Positions 1 to 8,386 of a stretch of DNA of 64,000 nucleotides are shown here, piece by piece; the first letter of the stretch is position 1; each line of letters opens with the position of its first letter. The stretch is from Arcobacter arenosus (GTDB lineage Bacteria > Campylobacterota > Campylobacteria > Campylobacterales > Arcobacteraceae): the NCBI RefSeq assembly GCF_005771535.1, contig NZ_VANU01000004.1, forward strand, positions 124,001 to 188,000, read 5' to 3'. Made by a program: the position numbers and the translations under genes. The notes beneath the pieces were generated by a model that made no database searches, was not told the DNA's origin, and worked only from the letters and a program-made list of their open reading frames with translations.

Positions 1-62
1 ATTTAATGATACAAATGTAAATATTAATAAATTTATGGTTATTTTAAGATATTTCAATTATC

Positions 63-95
63 AAATCCTTATTTCTTTTTTTTATAAGGATTTTT
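63..95. terminator. Hairpin with T-tract at the 3' end of the methyltransferase gene
   Basis: AAATCCTTAT (63-72) pairs with ATAAGGATTT (83-92) and is followed by further T residues on the plus strand. It overlaps the stop of the minus-strand methyltransferase. The T-tract favours termination of plus-strand transcripts entering the window; on the minus strand the stem follows an A-rich loop and has only a weak T run. Confidence 0.4.
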
Positions 96-857
96 TAGTG
101 CCTTTATTGAATACAATAATGGGACTTGTTGACCTTTAAAAATCATCTGATAGCCCATATTTGGTACTAACTCTAAACCATCAAAGCAGTTGTATGGACT
201 ATAGGGATACTCATAAAATGACTCTATAGTTAAACCTGCGCCAATTAAAGCATTTATCACCTCACTTATTGGATGGGACCAAGTAACTACCGTTGATGTA
301 GAGCCATCACAATTTTCTGTATAAGTACCTTCATCTTCCACATCAGGTTGTGCATTTGTAAAATAAGAGTAACCAGATAATAAATCAGTAAAACTATGGA
401 ATTCTACTAAATGAAACTCTCCACCAACTTTTAATGAGTTAGCAATAGTTTTTGCCCAATCAACTAAATTAGGTAACCAGTTTAATACTCCATATGAAGT
501 AAATACTATATCAAATTTTTTCATATTTTTTTGTCCAAATTCAATAACATCACTTTCAATAAAGTCAGCTTTTAATCCTAAGGTACACTTTAATTGATTA
601 GCTTCTTTAATTGCATCAGAAGACAAATCAACACCTGTAACCTCTGCCCCTAAACGAGCCCAAGACAAAGTGTCTTGACCAAAATGACACTGAAGATGTA
701 ATAAAGATTTTCCTTTTACATTTCCAACTTGTTTCAGTTCCACTACATTTAATGAACACTTACCATTTTTAAAAGATTCTACATTATAAAAGTCTGATTC
801 AAGATGTATTTTAGTTCTTTTATTCCATGCTTCTTTATTTATACTTAAATAATCCAA
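69..857 (-). CDS. Class I SAM-dependent methyltransferase
   Basis: 262 residues, cytosolic. Residues 51-65 hold a variant of the SAM-binding motif I (LLHLQCHFGQDTL in place of the usual D-x-G-x-G-x-G), and the acidic motif II residue is D77 in VTGVDLS. This LQCHFGQDT variant is typical of a small-molecule methyltransferase group often annotated only as 'class I SAM methyltransferase'. The substrate cannot be told from the sequence. The gene stands alone, about 95 bases from its upstream neighbour on the same strand. Confidence 0.8.
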   Translation of the reverse strand: MDYLSINKEAWNKRTKIHLESDFYNVESFKNGKCSLNVVELKQVGNVKGKSLLHLQCHFGQDTLSWARLGAEVTGVDLSSDAIKEANQLKCTLGLKADFIESDVIEFGQKNMKKFDIVFTSYGVLNWLPNLVDWAKTIANSLKVGGEFHLVEFHSFTDLLSGYSYFTNAQPDVEDEGTYTENCDGSTSTVVTWSHPISEVINALIGAGLTIESFYEYPYSPYNCFDGLELVPNMGYQMIFKGQQVPLLYSIKALKNPYKKKK

Positions 858-951
858 TCTCTCTCCTATATTAATTAAACATTATCATTTTGTCCTAAAA
901 ATTTTAAGCGCAAGTAATTTAATTGTTTCAATAAATTTACATTTATAAATC

Positions 952-1299
952 TTATTCACCATTTAAAACAGACATAACAGTAGCCCTACTAGTTTTTAAT
1001 TCAGATGTGATTTTATTTATATTTATATCACCATTATCATTGTAATATTCTTCATCATCTAACATTCTTAAGATTTCATCTTTTTTATCAAGTATCTCCT
1101 GAGAACTATCTCTTTTAGCAAATTTAAAATCCTCATGACTCATAGTTTTCATAGCTTCTAAATCTCTTTTTATAGTTTGAACTGTAACCTTTAGCTCTTT
1201 TGCTAAATCTTTTGGGTCTTCAATTCCTTGTAAAATTAAATCTCTTATGGCAATTCTTCTTGTTTTCATTTTTCTTCTACGATGATATGAGATTTTCAT
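952..1299 (-). CDS. Small helix-turn-helix protein, possible regulator of the transporter/kinase operon
   Basis: 115 residues, very basic at the N-terminus (KISYHRRRKMKTRR). Residues about 17-50 read as a DeoR/MarR-like winged helix (DLILQGIEDPKDLAKELKV followed by TVQTIKRDLEAM), and the C-terminal end (ITSELKTSRATVMSVLNGE) looks like a second HTH. The start codon overlaps the stop of the upstream kinase gene (ATGA), so the two are translationally coupled. I infer a DNA-binding role, perhaps on this operon; no exact family is recognised. Confidence 0.5.
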   Translation of the reverse strand: MKISYHRRRKMKTRRIAIRDLILQGIEDPKDLAKELKVTVQTIKRDLEAMKTMSHEDFKFAKRDSSQEILDKKDEILRMLDDEEYYNDNGDININKITSELKTSRATVMSVLNGE

Positions 1300-2069
1300 T
1301 TACTATCCTCATTTTTACTTGATAAACTTATAAACCATAACTTACAAATATGTTTATAAATATTTATATACGATTCAAGTTTTAAGATATCATTTTTTGT
1401 AAAAGTTTTTAGATATTTTTTCAATAAATATCTTTTTTCTCTTTTTTCTAAGTTAAATTCTACACTAATAGTTGCAAGATCAAAAAAAGCATCATTTAAG
1501 CCAGCATATTCCCAATCAATAAATTTAATATCTTTTTTAATAAAAAGGATATTTTTAGGATTTAAATCGTGATGGCATATAACTAATCTCTTTTTATATT
1601 TTTCTAAATTCTTCAACTCTTTTTTACATATTTTTAGACTATTTTTTGCCTCTTTTGTTTTTAGATGTTGATATTTTTTTAGCTCATTTTTTAAATTTAA
1701 TTGTTTTGACTTAATCTTAATATTATGAAGTTTTTTTATTGTTTTGATTAAAACTTTTAAATTCTCTTTTTTTAAATTCCTCTTATGATTACCTTTTAAA
1801 AAGTTATAAATCATAAAAGTTTTATTTTTGTCAAGATAAATAGGCTTTGAAGCAATACCTTTTTTATAAGCTTTATTTTGAATTTTATACTCAAAACCTC
1901 TACTTATATTTACACTTTTATCACTACTAAACTCCCTTAAAACATAAGTGTTTTTTGAAGTTTTCAATTCATAACTTATATTGCAAAAACCCTGATTTCT
2001 TAATGGTTCAAGAGTTAAAATCTCTTCATTTTTAAATATCTTATAATCTTGAAGTTTTTGTATTGTCAT
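1296..2069 (-). CDS. Choline/thiamine kinase-like (APH fold) small-molecule kinase
   Basis: The C-terminal half carries the aminoglycoside-phosphotransferase/choline-kinase catalytic loop CHHDLNPKNILF (H-x-D-x-x-x-x-N) and the metal-binding IDWEYAG. The family phosphorylates choline, ethanolamine, thiamine or related alcohols. I chose the ATG at 2069 because a purine-rich GGAAAAAAGAG lies directly upstream; another in-frame start exists at 2096. The gene overlaps the end of the PnuC-type transporter gene and the start of the HTH gene. Transport followed by phosphorylation is a trapping strategy, so the substrate is probably the vitamin or nucleoside that PnuC imports. Lysine content is unusually high. 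Confidence 0.7.
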   Translation of the reverse strand: MTIQKLQDYKIFKNEEILTLEPLRNQGFCNISYELKTSKNTYVLREFSSDKSVNISRGFEYKIQNKAYKKGIASKPIYLDKNKTFMIYNFLKGNHKRNLKKENLKVLIKTIKKLHNIKIKSKQLNLKNELKKYQHLKTKEAKNSLKICKKELKNLEKYKKRLVICHHDLNPKNILFIKKDIKFIDWEYAGLNDAFFDLATISVEFNLEKREKRYLLKKYLKTFTKNDILKLESYINIYKHICKLWFISLSSKNEDSK

Positions 2070-2658
2070 ACTCTTTTTTCCAGTTTTGATATGCAATAAA
2101 TGCTAATATAGTATAAATCATAAATAAAACTGCCGTTAGATTTAAACCTTTTTGAATATAAATATAAATAGAGATAATATCAATAACTATCCAATATATC
2201 CAGTTTTCTATAATCTTTTTTGCTAACATATATGTTGAGAAGACTGCAAACACTGTTGTAAAAGAGTCAACATAAGCAAAATCTGCACTAGTATAATTTG
2301 CCATAACATATCCAAACCCTAAAGATATAATAGTTAAAACTATAATGATTTGAATATTTTTATTTAAACCATATGTTGTAACTTCTAACTCTTGCTGTTC
2401 TAACTTACCTCCATATTTCCATGAATACCAACCATAAACTGCCATTATAAGATAATAAGCATTTAAAGCTGAATCCATAAGTAATGACACATCATAAAAA
2501 AGAATAGTATAAATAAGTGTTGAGACAAATGCAGCAGGCCAGCACCAAAGGCTTTGTTTTATTGCTAAAACTATATAAGCTATTGCTAAAATCATAGCAA
2601 TAGCTTCATAGGTAGTCATTACGTTTAATGACTCAATTATTGTTTGTATAAATTCCAA
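2041..2658 (-). CDS. pnuC: PnuC/PnuT family vitamin transporter
   Basis: 205 residues, about seven hydrophobic segments, with the family hallmarks KQSLWCWPAAFVS near residue 35 and NAYYLIMAVYGWYSW near residue 66, and a conserved C-terminal YxxxKGLxLTA block. PnuC homologues carry nicotinamide riboside, riboflavin or thiamine by facilitated diffusion and rely on a cytosolic kinase to trap the substrate; the next gene is a kinase of a suitable fold. First gene of a three-gene operon with overlapping ends. No TPP or other riboswitch was found upstream, so the substrate is undecided. Confidence 0.85.
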   Translation of the reverse strand: MEFIQTIIESLNVMTTYEAIAMILAIAYIVLAIKQSLWCWPAAFVSTLIYTILFYDVSLLMDSALNAYYLIMAVYGWYSWKYGGKLEQQELEVTTYGLNKNIQIIIVLTIISLGFGYVMANYTSADFAYVDSFTTVFAVFSTYMLAKKIIENWIYWIVIDIISIYIYIQKGLNLTAVLFMIYTILAFIAYQNWKKEYDNTKTSRL

Positions 2659-2733
2659 ATTATATAATCCTCTATATTTTATAAGGGATTTTAATTAAAT
2701 ATGCTGAGAATCATATAAAATTAGGAAAATTTA

Positions 2734-3693
2734 TTACAAAATATGAGTTCTATCTTTATTTGATTTTACTCTTCCAGTTTTTATTGTATTAAAAATATGT
2801 TCAAAAACTTTTCCTGCTTTACCTTTTTTATTTGTTAAAAAATAAGAATGACCTTTGGGAAAATCGTATTTATTGCTTAACTCTTCACAATCTATTGAAT
2901 AAACATTATTTTGAACTTTTAACATATTTTCTGGGCCTGTATGACCTAACCTTCTAGATGCTATTCTATTCTTAAGATTTGATACTTTACTAGCTCTTAA
3001 TGCCAAATCACCCGATGAAAAATAAACAGATACATTGCTGCTTGATTGACTTATCAATCTTCCTTTTTTATCCTCTTCTAGTGATTCATTAACAATATCA
3101 GCAGCAACTAAAAAACTATGTCTAAATAATAGAGGAACACCATTTGCTAAATCGTATCTATTCCACTGGTGTAAAGTTTCTCTATAGACTCTATTTCCCA
3201 TAGAATGACTTAATACACTTATTCTTTTTAAGCATATATCTTCATCTTTTGTAAATTCATCTCTCCATTTCATAAATTTTTGAAGTACCCTTGCAAAAGA
3301 AAAAGAGCTAACATCTGCTGATTTTTGATCATCCCAATAATCTTTTATAATCCCTTTGTCATTATCACATGGCCAAATTATAGGTATCACTAAAACTAAG
3401 TCTTTTTCTTTTTCATCAAATAGTTCTTGAAGACTTTTAACCCTAGGAAATATATCGTTTTCTGGAAGATTTGAAAAACCATGAATAAAAAGAAGAATAT
3501 TCTTAGCTTTTGATATTTTTAATTGTTTCATTAATCTTGTTGACCCAATTTCCATATAATCATTTTCACTATTTCTTTCACAATAGTACACAGAATTCGA
3601 AGGTGCATTTTTATCTAAATCGAAATGATACCTTACCCCAGCAGTTTGTTCTGCAAAACTACCCTTTGGTTCCCTATTTGTTATAAAATACAT
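2734..3693 (-). CDS. Alpha/beta hydrolase (DUF900-like)
   Basis: 319 residues. The oxyanion-hole region is ILLFIHGFSN (H71-G72) and the nucleophile elbow is LSHSMGNR with Ser164, as in the DUF900 group of alpha/beta hydrolases. A C-terminal GHTGPEN and a GHSYFLTN near residue 287 could supply the catalytic His. No signal peptide, so probably cytosolic. The substrate is unknown. The gene is monocistronic, with an A-rich Shine-Dalgarno region before the ATG at 3693. Confidence 0.7.
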   Translation of the reverse strand: MYFITNREPKGSFAEQTAGVRYHFDLDKNAPSNSVYYCERNSENDYMEIGSTRLMKQLKISKAKNILLFIHGFSNLPENDIFPRVKSLQELFDEKEKDLVLVIPIIWPCDNDKGIIKDYWDDQKSADVSSFSFARVLQKFMKWRDEFTKDEDICLKRISVLSHSMGNRVYRETLHQWNRYDLANGVPLLFRHSFLVAADIVNESLEEDKKGRLISQSSSNVSVYFSSGDLALRASKVSNLKNRIASRRLGHTGPENMLKVQNNVYSIDCEELSNKYDFPKGHSYFLTNKKGKAGKVFEHIFNTIKTGRVKSNKDRTHIL

Positions 3694-3807
3694 AATCCTC
3701 TCCTTTGTTATAATTTAAAACATTATAAATAATAACATATATTATGAAAAATTACTCTTTTTTGTTTTTAAAATAAACGAACAAATAAAAAAATGATTGA
3801 TTAAAAT

Positions 3808-3847
3808 GAGTAGTATTGAGGTAAAGAACTTTTTCTTTACCCCTTTT
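3808..3847. terminator. Hairpin between the hydrolase and an unknown gene
   Basis: GGTAAAGAA and TTCTTTACC form a stem with a short loop, followed on the plus strand by CCCCTTTTT. It sits just past the stop of the minus-strand gene at 3851, so it may end that transcript, although the better T-run is on the plus strand. Confidence 0.4.
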
Positions 3848-3850
3848 TAT

Positions 3851-4321
3851 TTAAGAATATTTTGAATTTGATTTTTTTGAAATAAAATCTTCAATTCCTG
3901 AAGTCTTCATAGGAAATTGTTTTGAGTATTTAACTATCTCTTCATCTAAAGTACTAACTCCAGCTTTTGTTTGAACTAAATATATATTAAAACTATTATC
4001 TTCTATTGTAAATTTTACATGATTAAAATAAACCTTTGCATCTTTAAATATCAAATCTAAGGTCATTGTATCTTTTCTAAAAAAAGGAAAGGCTTGTTGT
4101 GCTTCTCCTAAAACTTCTGCAATTAGATAATAGGCTAAAGTATCAGGAGTCAAGTTATCAGTACTAATTCTTTTTTCCTGTTTATTAAAGTATTCATCAA
4201 CTAATCTAATAAAAAAACTAGATGACATAACGCCAATATCTTTTAATATTACGCAATTTATATATTCATTAAGTAAAGATGTATTCTCTTTTATAAAGAC
4301 TTTAAGTTCTTTTTCTTCCAT
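3851..4321 (-). CDS. Protein of unknown function
   Basis: 156 residues, no signal peptide or membrane segment, moderately acidic at the N-terminus (MEEKELKVFIKE). No motif is recognised. It is transcribed divergently from another 156-residue unknown gene across a 124-base spacer. The two proteins are not obviously similar, so equal length is probably chance. Codon use matches the surroundings. Confidence 0.5.
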   Translation of the reverse strand: MEEKELKVFIKENTSLLNEYINCVILKDIGVMSSSFFIRLVDEYFNKQEKRISTDNLTPDTLAYYLIAEVLGEAQQAFPFFRKDTMTLDLIFKDAKVYFNHVKFTIEDNSFNIYLVQTKAGVSTLDEEIVKYSKQFPMKTSGIEDFISKKSNSKYS

Positions 4322-4445
4322 TTTGTTTCCTGTAAAAATCTATTTAAATAAAAACAGATTTTATCTAATTAGTTGTTAATAGTAAAATAGACTCCTTGTG
4401 GTACTAAACTTGCATATATAAAAGGATTAAGAAAAGGAATTTATT

Positions 4446-4916
4446 ATGCAAGATTTTATAGATATGTACAAAGAGTCTTATCAAATTAAACAACAAATTA
4501 AACTTGATACAGCATTGATAGATGGTGATATAGAGATTATAGAAAATGGATATAAACTAAACGCTTGTAAAGATGCTGATGTTTTAGAGATATTAGGGAA
4601 AATAAAACTTTACACAATAGTTGAAGATGACAGAATATTTAAACCAACAACTGATTTTATGGAAACAATTGTAACGGCTTGGGTGTATAAAACTATGTCA
4701 ACTGCTTTAGAGGTTTTAGAAATGGATTTATTACTTGAAAAATTTTTAATAAAAAAAGAATATGACCCTATTACATCATATGCAGTACTTAAAGTACTTG
4801 AAGCAAATCCAACACTAACTGGAGCTGATTCAAGTATGGTAGATCATTATCTAACAATAGAGCTTACAAGTGAACTATTAAATCAAATGGAAGACAAAAA
4901 AGAAGAAGTTAATTAA
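4446..4916 (+). CDS. Protein of unknown function
   Basis: 156 residues, acidic, mainly predicted helical, no export signal. GAAAAGGAA lies just before the ATG. It ends in an acidic/lysine tail (MEDKKEEVN). The gene stands between a divergent unknown gene and the HipBA operon, and its 3' flank carries the upstream HipB-type operator. No family is recognised. Confidence 0.5.
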   Translation: MQDFIDMYKESYQIKQQIKLDTALIDGDIEIIENGYKLNACKDADVLEILGKIKLYTIVEDDRIFKPTTDFMETIVTAWVYKTMSTALEVLEMDLLLEKFLIKKEYDPITSYAVLKVLEANPTLTGADSSMVDHYLTIELTSELLNQMEDKKEEVN

Positions 4917-4933
4917 TAAAAAAGTAAGCATAT

Positions 4934-4996
4934 ATACAAAGTATTACTACTTTTTGATTTATTATTTTGTATAAATACAAAGTATTATGATATAAT
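4934..4996 (+). promoter_or_regulatory. hipBA promoter with two identical palindromic operators
   Basis: A sigma70-type promoter reads TTGTAT (4967-4972), 18-base spacer, TATAAT (4991-4996). The palindrome ATACAAAGTAT occurs twice, at 4934-4944 and 4975-4985, exactly 41 bases apart; the second copy fills the spacer between -35 and -10. A further inverted repeat GTATAAATAC (4969-4978) overlaps the -35. This geometry is what a self-repressing HipB-type antitoxin would use (inference). Confidence 0.75.
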
Positions 4997-5014
4997 ATTT
5001 CAAAAGGAGTTCTT

Positions 5015-5353
5015 ATGGATTTTAATTTATTAACAAATGAAGATATTATAAAAGAACTTGGTAAAAACTATGAAAAGTTGAGACTTCAAAAAAGACTTTC
5101 TGATGATGATGTTCACAAAAAAGGTGGAGTTAGTATTGATGCTATCCAAAGACTGAAAAATGGTTCTAATATAAACTTACTAAACTTTATAAAGATTTTA
5201 AAAGGTCTTGGAGAGTTGGATAAACTTCAAAAACTACTTGAAGTAAAAGAAGAATTTAGTATCCAAGAAAAAACAAAAAGCTCTAAACCAAAAAGAATAT
5301 TTAAATCTAAAAAAGATATAAATAGTGAGTTTATTTGGGGAGAAGATAAATGA
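5015..5353 (+). CDS. hipB: HipB-like XRE-family antitoxin/repressor
   Basis: 112 residues. A Cro/CI-type helix-turn-helix spans about residues 17-58 (YEKLRLQKRLSDDDVHKKGG, then VSIDAIQRLKNGSNI). The C-terminal tail is basic and probably disordered, as in antitoxins that wrap the toxin. AAAAGGAG precedes the ATG. The stop overlaps the start of the HipA-type gene by four bases (ATGA). The protein probably neutralises HipA and represses its own promoter through the two upstream palindromes. Confidence 0.75.
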   Translation: MDFNLLTNEDIIKELGKNYEKLRLQKRLSDDDVHKKGGVSIDAIQRLKNGSNINLLNFIKILKGLGELDKLQKLLEVKEEFSIQEKTKSSKPKRIFKSKKDINSEFIWGEDK

Positions 5354-6669
5354 GCAAAATAGTAGAAGTAAAACTATGGGGTACTACTATTGGCTATCTT
5401 GGTTACCCCAAAGATTCAAATATAGCACAATTTGAATATGATAAAAACTTTATGAAATCAAATATCTTTCCCTCACCTTTACAAATGAAATATCCACCAG
5501 ATAAGTTTTATTTTGAAGATATAAGTTTTAGAACTTTTAAAGGAGTTGCTGGTGTTTTTGCAGACTCTTTACCAGATAAATATGGAAATCAATTAATTGA
5601 TCAATTTATGGCAGAGAAGAAAATCCCCCAAGAAGAGATTACAACACTAGATAGATTATTATATGTAGGGAGAAGAAGTATTGGTGCTTTGGAGTATCAC
5701 CCTAGTGAATTTGAAGATGATTTAAAAAACAGGGTACAAGCTTTAGATATATCTTTATTATCTCAATTAGCTGAGTTAGTAATTTCAAAAAAAGATAAAC
5801 TAAATGATAAATTAAAAGACTCAAAAACAAAAAAGGAAGTATTTGATTTAATAAGAATTGGTTCAAGTGCAGGAGGAGCAAGGGCAAAAGCACTTATTGC
5901 AAAAGATGAAGATAAGAAGAACAGATATATAGATGGAACAAATATATATGAAGGAAATTACTCTTATTGGCTTTTAAAGTTTGATTCATCAGCAAATCAA
6001 GATAGAGATTCAAAAGACCCAAAAGGGATGACAAGAATTGAATATATCTATTCATTACTTGCAGAAAAATGTGAAATAAATATTCCCGAAACTTCATATT
6101 TAGAAATAGATGATGACTTTCATTTTATGATTAAAAGATTTGATAGAGTTGTAGAAAATAAAAAAACCTCAAAGCTACACTACATATCTTGGGCTGGCTT
6201 ATCTCACTATGATAGAGACACAACAGGGACATACTCATACGAACAACTTATTTTAAACTTACGGCAACTAAACTTTGGACAAGAAGAGATTAGTGAAGTT
6301 TTTAAAAGAGCTGTTTTTAATATAGTAGGAAGAAATCAAGATGACCACACAAAAAACTTTGGTTTTTTGATGAATAAAAAAGGTGAATGGAGTTTATCCC
6401 CTGCTTTTGATATGACCTATTCTTATGACCCAAGTGGGACTTGGACAAAGGTACATCAAATAAGATTAAATAAAAAGCAAGATAATTTTACAAAAGAAGA
6501 TATTATCTCCTTTGGAAAATATTGTAACTTAACAAAAATACAATCAATAAAAATACTTGAAAAAACGATTAAAGTATTTAAAGAGTTTGAAGAACTTGCA
6601 GATAAATATAAAGTACCAAAAAAGTTAAAAGAGACAGTCTCTAAAAATTTAAGAAGGGACTTGATTTAA
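5350..6669 (+). CDS. hipA: HipA-family serine/threonine kinase toxin
   Basis: 439 residues, the usual HipA length. The Gly-rich P-loop is GSSAGGARAKALI (171-183). The catalytic loop is GRNQDDHTKNFGF (D332, N336), and the metal-binding motif is SPAFDMTYS (D354), so the kinase appears intact. The N-terminal domain has the expected FxGVxGxFADSLPDKYG block near residues 63-79. Known HipA proteins phosphorylate aminoacyl-tRNA synthetases and stop growth. Convergent with the next gene, with one base between the stops. Confidence 0.9.
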   Translation: MSKIVEVKLWGTTIGYLGYPKDSNIAQFEYDKNFMKSNIFPSPLQMKYPPDKFYFEDISFRTFKGVAGVFADSLPDKYGNQLIDQFMAEKKIPQEEITTLDRLLYVGRRSIGALEYHPSEFEDDLKNRVQALDISLLSQLAELVISKKDKLNDKLKDSKTKKEVFDLIRIGSSAGGARAKALIAKDEDKKNRYIDGTNIYEGNYSYWLLKFDSSANQDRDSKDPKGMTRIEYIYSLLAEKCEINIPETSYLEIDDDFHFMIKRFDRVVENKKTSKLHYISWAGLSHYDRDTTGTYSYEQLILNLRQLNFGQEEISEVFKRAVFNIVGRNQDDHTKNFGFLMNKKGEWSLSPAFDMTYSYDPSGTWTKVHQIRLNKKQDNFTKEDIISFGKYCNLTKIQSIKILEKTIKVFKEFEELADKYKVPKKLKETVSKNLRRDLI

Positions 6670-6670
6670 A

Positions 6671-7273
6671 CTAGCAATTTAGGACATCTTCAATGTTGGG
6701 TAAAGACTCAACATCACCAGGCATAAGATTATTTATATAAATCTCGCCAATTCTAACTCTTACAAGTCTTAATGTAGGGAAACCAACTGCAGCTGTCATT
6801 TTTCTTATCTGACGTTTTTTCCCTTCACAAATTGTAATTGATATCCAACTAGTAGGACCATGCTTAGGATGACGAATATTTTTTCCTCTAGGTGGCAAAT
6901 CTGGCTCAGAACTAAGGGCAAATGCCTTGCAAGGAAGAGTTAAATATTTACTACCATTTACAGTAATCTCAACACCCTCTTGCAACTTTAAGATTGCTTC
7001 TTGGGTAATCACACCATCAACTTGTACATAATACTCTTTTTCTATACTTTTATTTCTAACTTTGTGGCTTGTCATACCATCAGTTGTAAGTAATAATAAA
7101 CCCTCTGAATCATGGTCTAATCTTCCAATAGCCATAGTATTTTCAGGAAAATCATAAAAATCACCTAATAAACTTTTGTTTTTCATCTTTTCTTGAACAA
7201 ATTGACTTAAACATCCGTATGGTTTGAATATTTTGAAATGGTGGTGAGTTTGTTGATTAGAGTTTGATATCAA
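6671..7273 (-). CDS. rluE: RluE-like 23S rRNA pseudouridine synthase
   Basis: 200 residues with no S4 domain, which is the RluE-type layout within the RsuA family. The catalytic motif is GRLDHDSEGLLLLT with Asp53. The family motif KKRQIRKMTAAVGFPTLRLVR follows near residue 150. E. coli RluE modifies U2457 of 23S rRNA; the same target here is inferred. Starts at ATG 7273. Confidence 0.85.
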   Translation of the reverse strand: MISNSNQQTHHHFKIFKPYGCLSQFVQEKMKNKSLLGDFYDFPENTMAIGRLDHDSEGLLLLTTDGMTSHKVRNKSIEKEYYVQVDGVITQEAILKLQEGVEITVNGSKYLTLPCKAFALSSEPDLPPRGKNIRHPKHGPTSWISITICEGKKRQIRKMTAAVGFPTLRLVRVRIGEIYINNLMPGDVESLPNIEDVLNC

Positions 7274-7372
7274 ATTTGTCCTTTATATTATGTGGAATTG
7301 TAACTTTTATTTTATAAAGTAAAGGTTTTGAATTAAAATATAGCTTCAAATTAAATAATATTTTTATTTATA

Positions 7373-7401
7373 TTGACAAATAATATATTTTAAGTTAAAA
7401 T
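7373..7401 (+). promoter_or_regulatory. Strong sigma70-type promoter of a candidate small RNA
   Basis: TTGACA (7373-7378), a 17-base spacer and TAAAAT (7396-7401) form a near-consensus promoter. No plus-strand coding region follows before a terminator about 90 bases downstream, so this promoter serves a short non-coding transcript. Confidence 0.7.
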
Positions 7402-7407
7402 TCACAC

Positions 7408-7496
7408 AACTTAAAAGAGCATGTCGTACTAGTTGGGAGTGATTACCTAACTTTGGCATAGAAAGGGTGAGGACTTTTGTCCTTGCCCTTTTTTTT
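7408..7496 (+). ncRNA. Candidate stand-alone small RNA, about 85-90 nt
   Basis: The transcript predicted from the near-consensus promoter contains a hairpin (AGTTGGG 7431-7437 with CCTAACT 7446-7452, 8-base loop) and ends in an intrinsic terminator: a 12-pair stem 7463-7474 / 7479-7490 with TTTT loop, followed by a run of T to 7496. It contains no plausible coding frame. It does not resemble SRP RNA, tmRNA, 6S RNA or a known riboswitch. The terminator hairpin also lies just past the stop of the minus-strand PIN-like gene and may end it too. Confidence 0.65.
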
Positions 7497-7500
7497 AATA

Positions 7501-8241
7501 TTATTGAATAAACTTATTTTTTTGAAATTCCATTAATATACATTCTTTAACTTTTAATTTCTCTAGTAATTTTTCTGGAGATATAGGTAAACAATTAAGA
7601 TTTATTTTTTTAGTAATATTCATAGTATTTATAAACCTTTTATCTATAGTTAAAAAATAATCTAATCCATTCACTTCTGCACTCCATAAATGAAAAGCAT
7701 CAGGTAGCTGTTTATCTGATAAACCTGAACATATCTCTTTAAATCTTTCTATATTGTTAATAGATTTTTTTGTTAAGTTGGGATAATTACTAGTATTTCT
7801 TACTAAATTCTTTATATCAGCATTATTTAAAGAAAGCAAAAATTTACAAAAGTCAATAACATTTTTGTTATCTATAAATTCAAAAAAATCCATACTTTGA
7901 AAGTAGCTTCTATCAATCGCTGGTTCAATAAACTCAATAGTAACATTCTTTAAAAAATATCCTTTCTCTTCCAAAAGAATTTTTTTCCAACCTTCAAATT
8001 TAACTTCATTATAAGAAAAGAATTGTAATTTATTCTCATACACTAGATTTACAATTGTTGGAATACACATAATTTGATTCCTTTTCCATTGACTATTATC
8101 ATCTGGTAATGGTTTTCTAGCATAGCCTAAAATATCATTAGTAAGTACTTGATTACCCCATTTAAGTGTTTTTTGAGAGATTTGATACTGCAATGTTTCA
8201 CTTACACTAAAAATACAATTATCTAAAAAAACTTTTATCAA
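7501..8241 (-). CDS. PIN-like domain protein of unknown role
   Basis: 246 residues. An N-terminal VFLDNCIFS with an acidic residue at position 7 and a C-terminal DAFHLWSAEVNGLDYFLTID (D-A-x-H, then L-T-x-D) give the spaced acidic residues of a PIN-type nuclease. It is longer than a VapC toxin (about 130 residues) and no antitoxin gene adjoins, so it is more likely a stand-alone PIN-like protein. The target is unknown. Confidence 0.55.
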   Translation of the reverse strand: MIKVFLDNCIFSVSETLQYQISQKTLKWGNQVLTNDILGYARKPLPDDNSQWKRNQIMCIPTIVNLVYENKLQFFSYNEVKFEGWKKILLEEKGYFLKNVTIEFIEPAIDRSYFQSMDFFEFIDNKNVIDFCKFLLSLNNADIKNLVRNTSNYPNLTKKSINNIERFKEICSGLSDKQLPDAFHLWSAEVNGLDYFLTIDKRFINTMNITKKINLNCLPISPEKLLEKLKVKECILMEFQKNKFIQ

Positions 8242-8280
8242 TTATTGACCTCTTAAAATAGTAGTTTGATTAAAATATAT

Positions 8281-8380
8281 TTTGTCGTAAGTTTGGTGTA
8301 GATTTTACCGAAGTCTAGCAAAGGTGTACTAAAGTACATCGAAGCTAGAATTCGGTGAAAGATGCGTCGAAATTACGGCA
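8281..8380. repeat. Large nested inverted repeat downstream of guaA
   Basis: Outer arms TTTGTCGTAA (8281-8290) and TTACGGCAAA (8373-8382), then TTTTACCGAA with TTCGGTGAAA, then TCTAGC with GCTAGA, enclose an inner hairpin TGTACT-AA-AGTACA. The whole can fold as one long, slightly mismatched stem of about 100 bases. It starts a few bases after the guaA stop and probably caps its transcript. A similar layout follows rny at 35311-35455. Confidence 0.75.
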
Positions 8381-8386
8381 AAAAAA

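Noticed and set aside
2096-2658. Fur-like dyad ATATG-CTGAGAAT-CATAT upstream of pnuC
   Set aside because: Only five paired bases each side with a long centre; too weak to call an operator.
2700-2712. CTGAGA-like sequence near the PnuC gene, as in TPP riboswitches
   Set aside because: It reads on the plus strand whereas the gene is on the minus strand, and no other thi-box elements are near. It was not annotated as a riboswitch.
5702-6097. Minus-strand ORFs inside hipA
   Set aside because: Leucine-rich antisense shadows with no start context or family; the HipA frame has intact catalytic motifs.
7408-7496. SRP RNA, 6S RNA or a riboswitch
   Set aside because: No conserved SRP loop sequences, no long 6S-like rod, and no plus-strand gene follows for a riboswitch to control.
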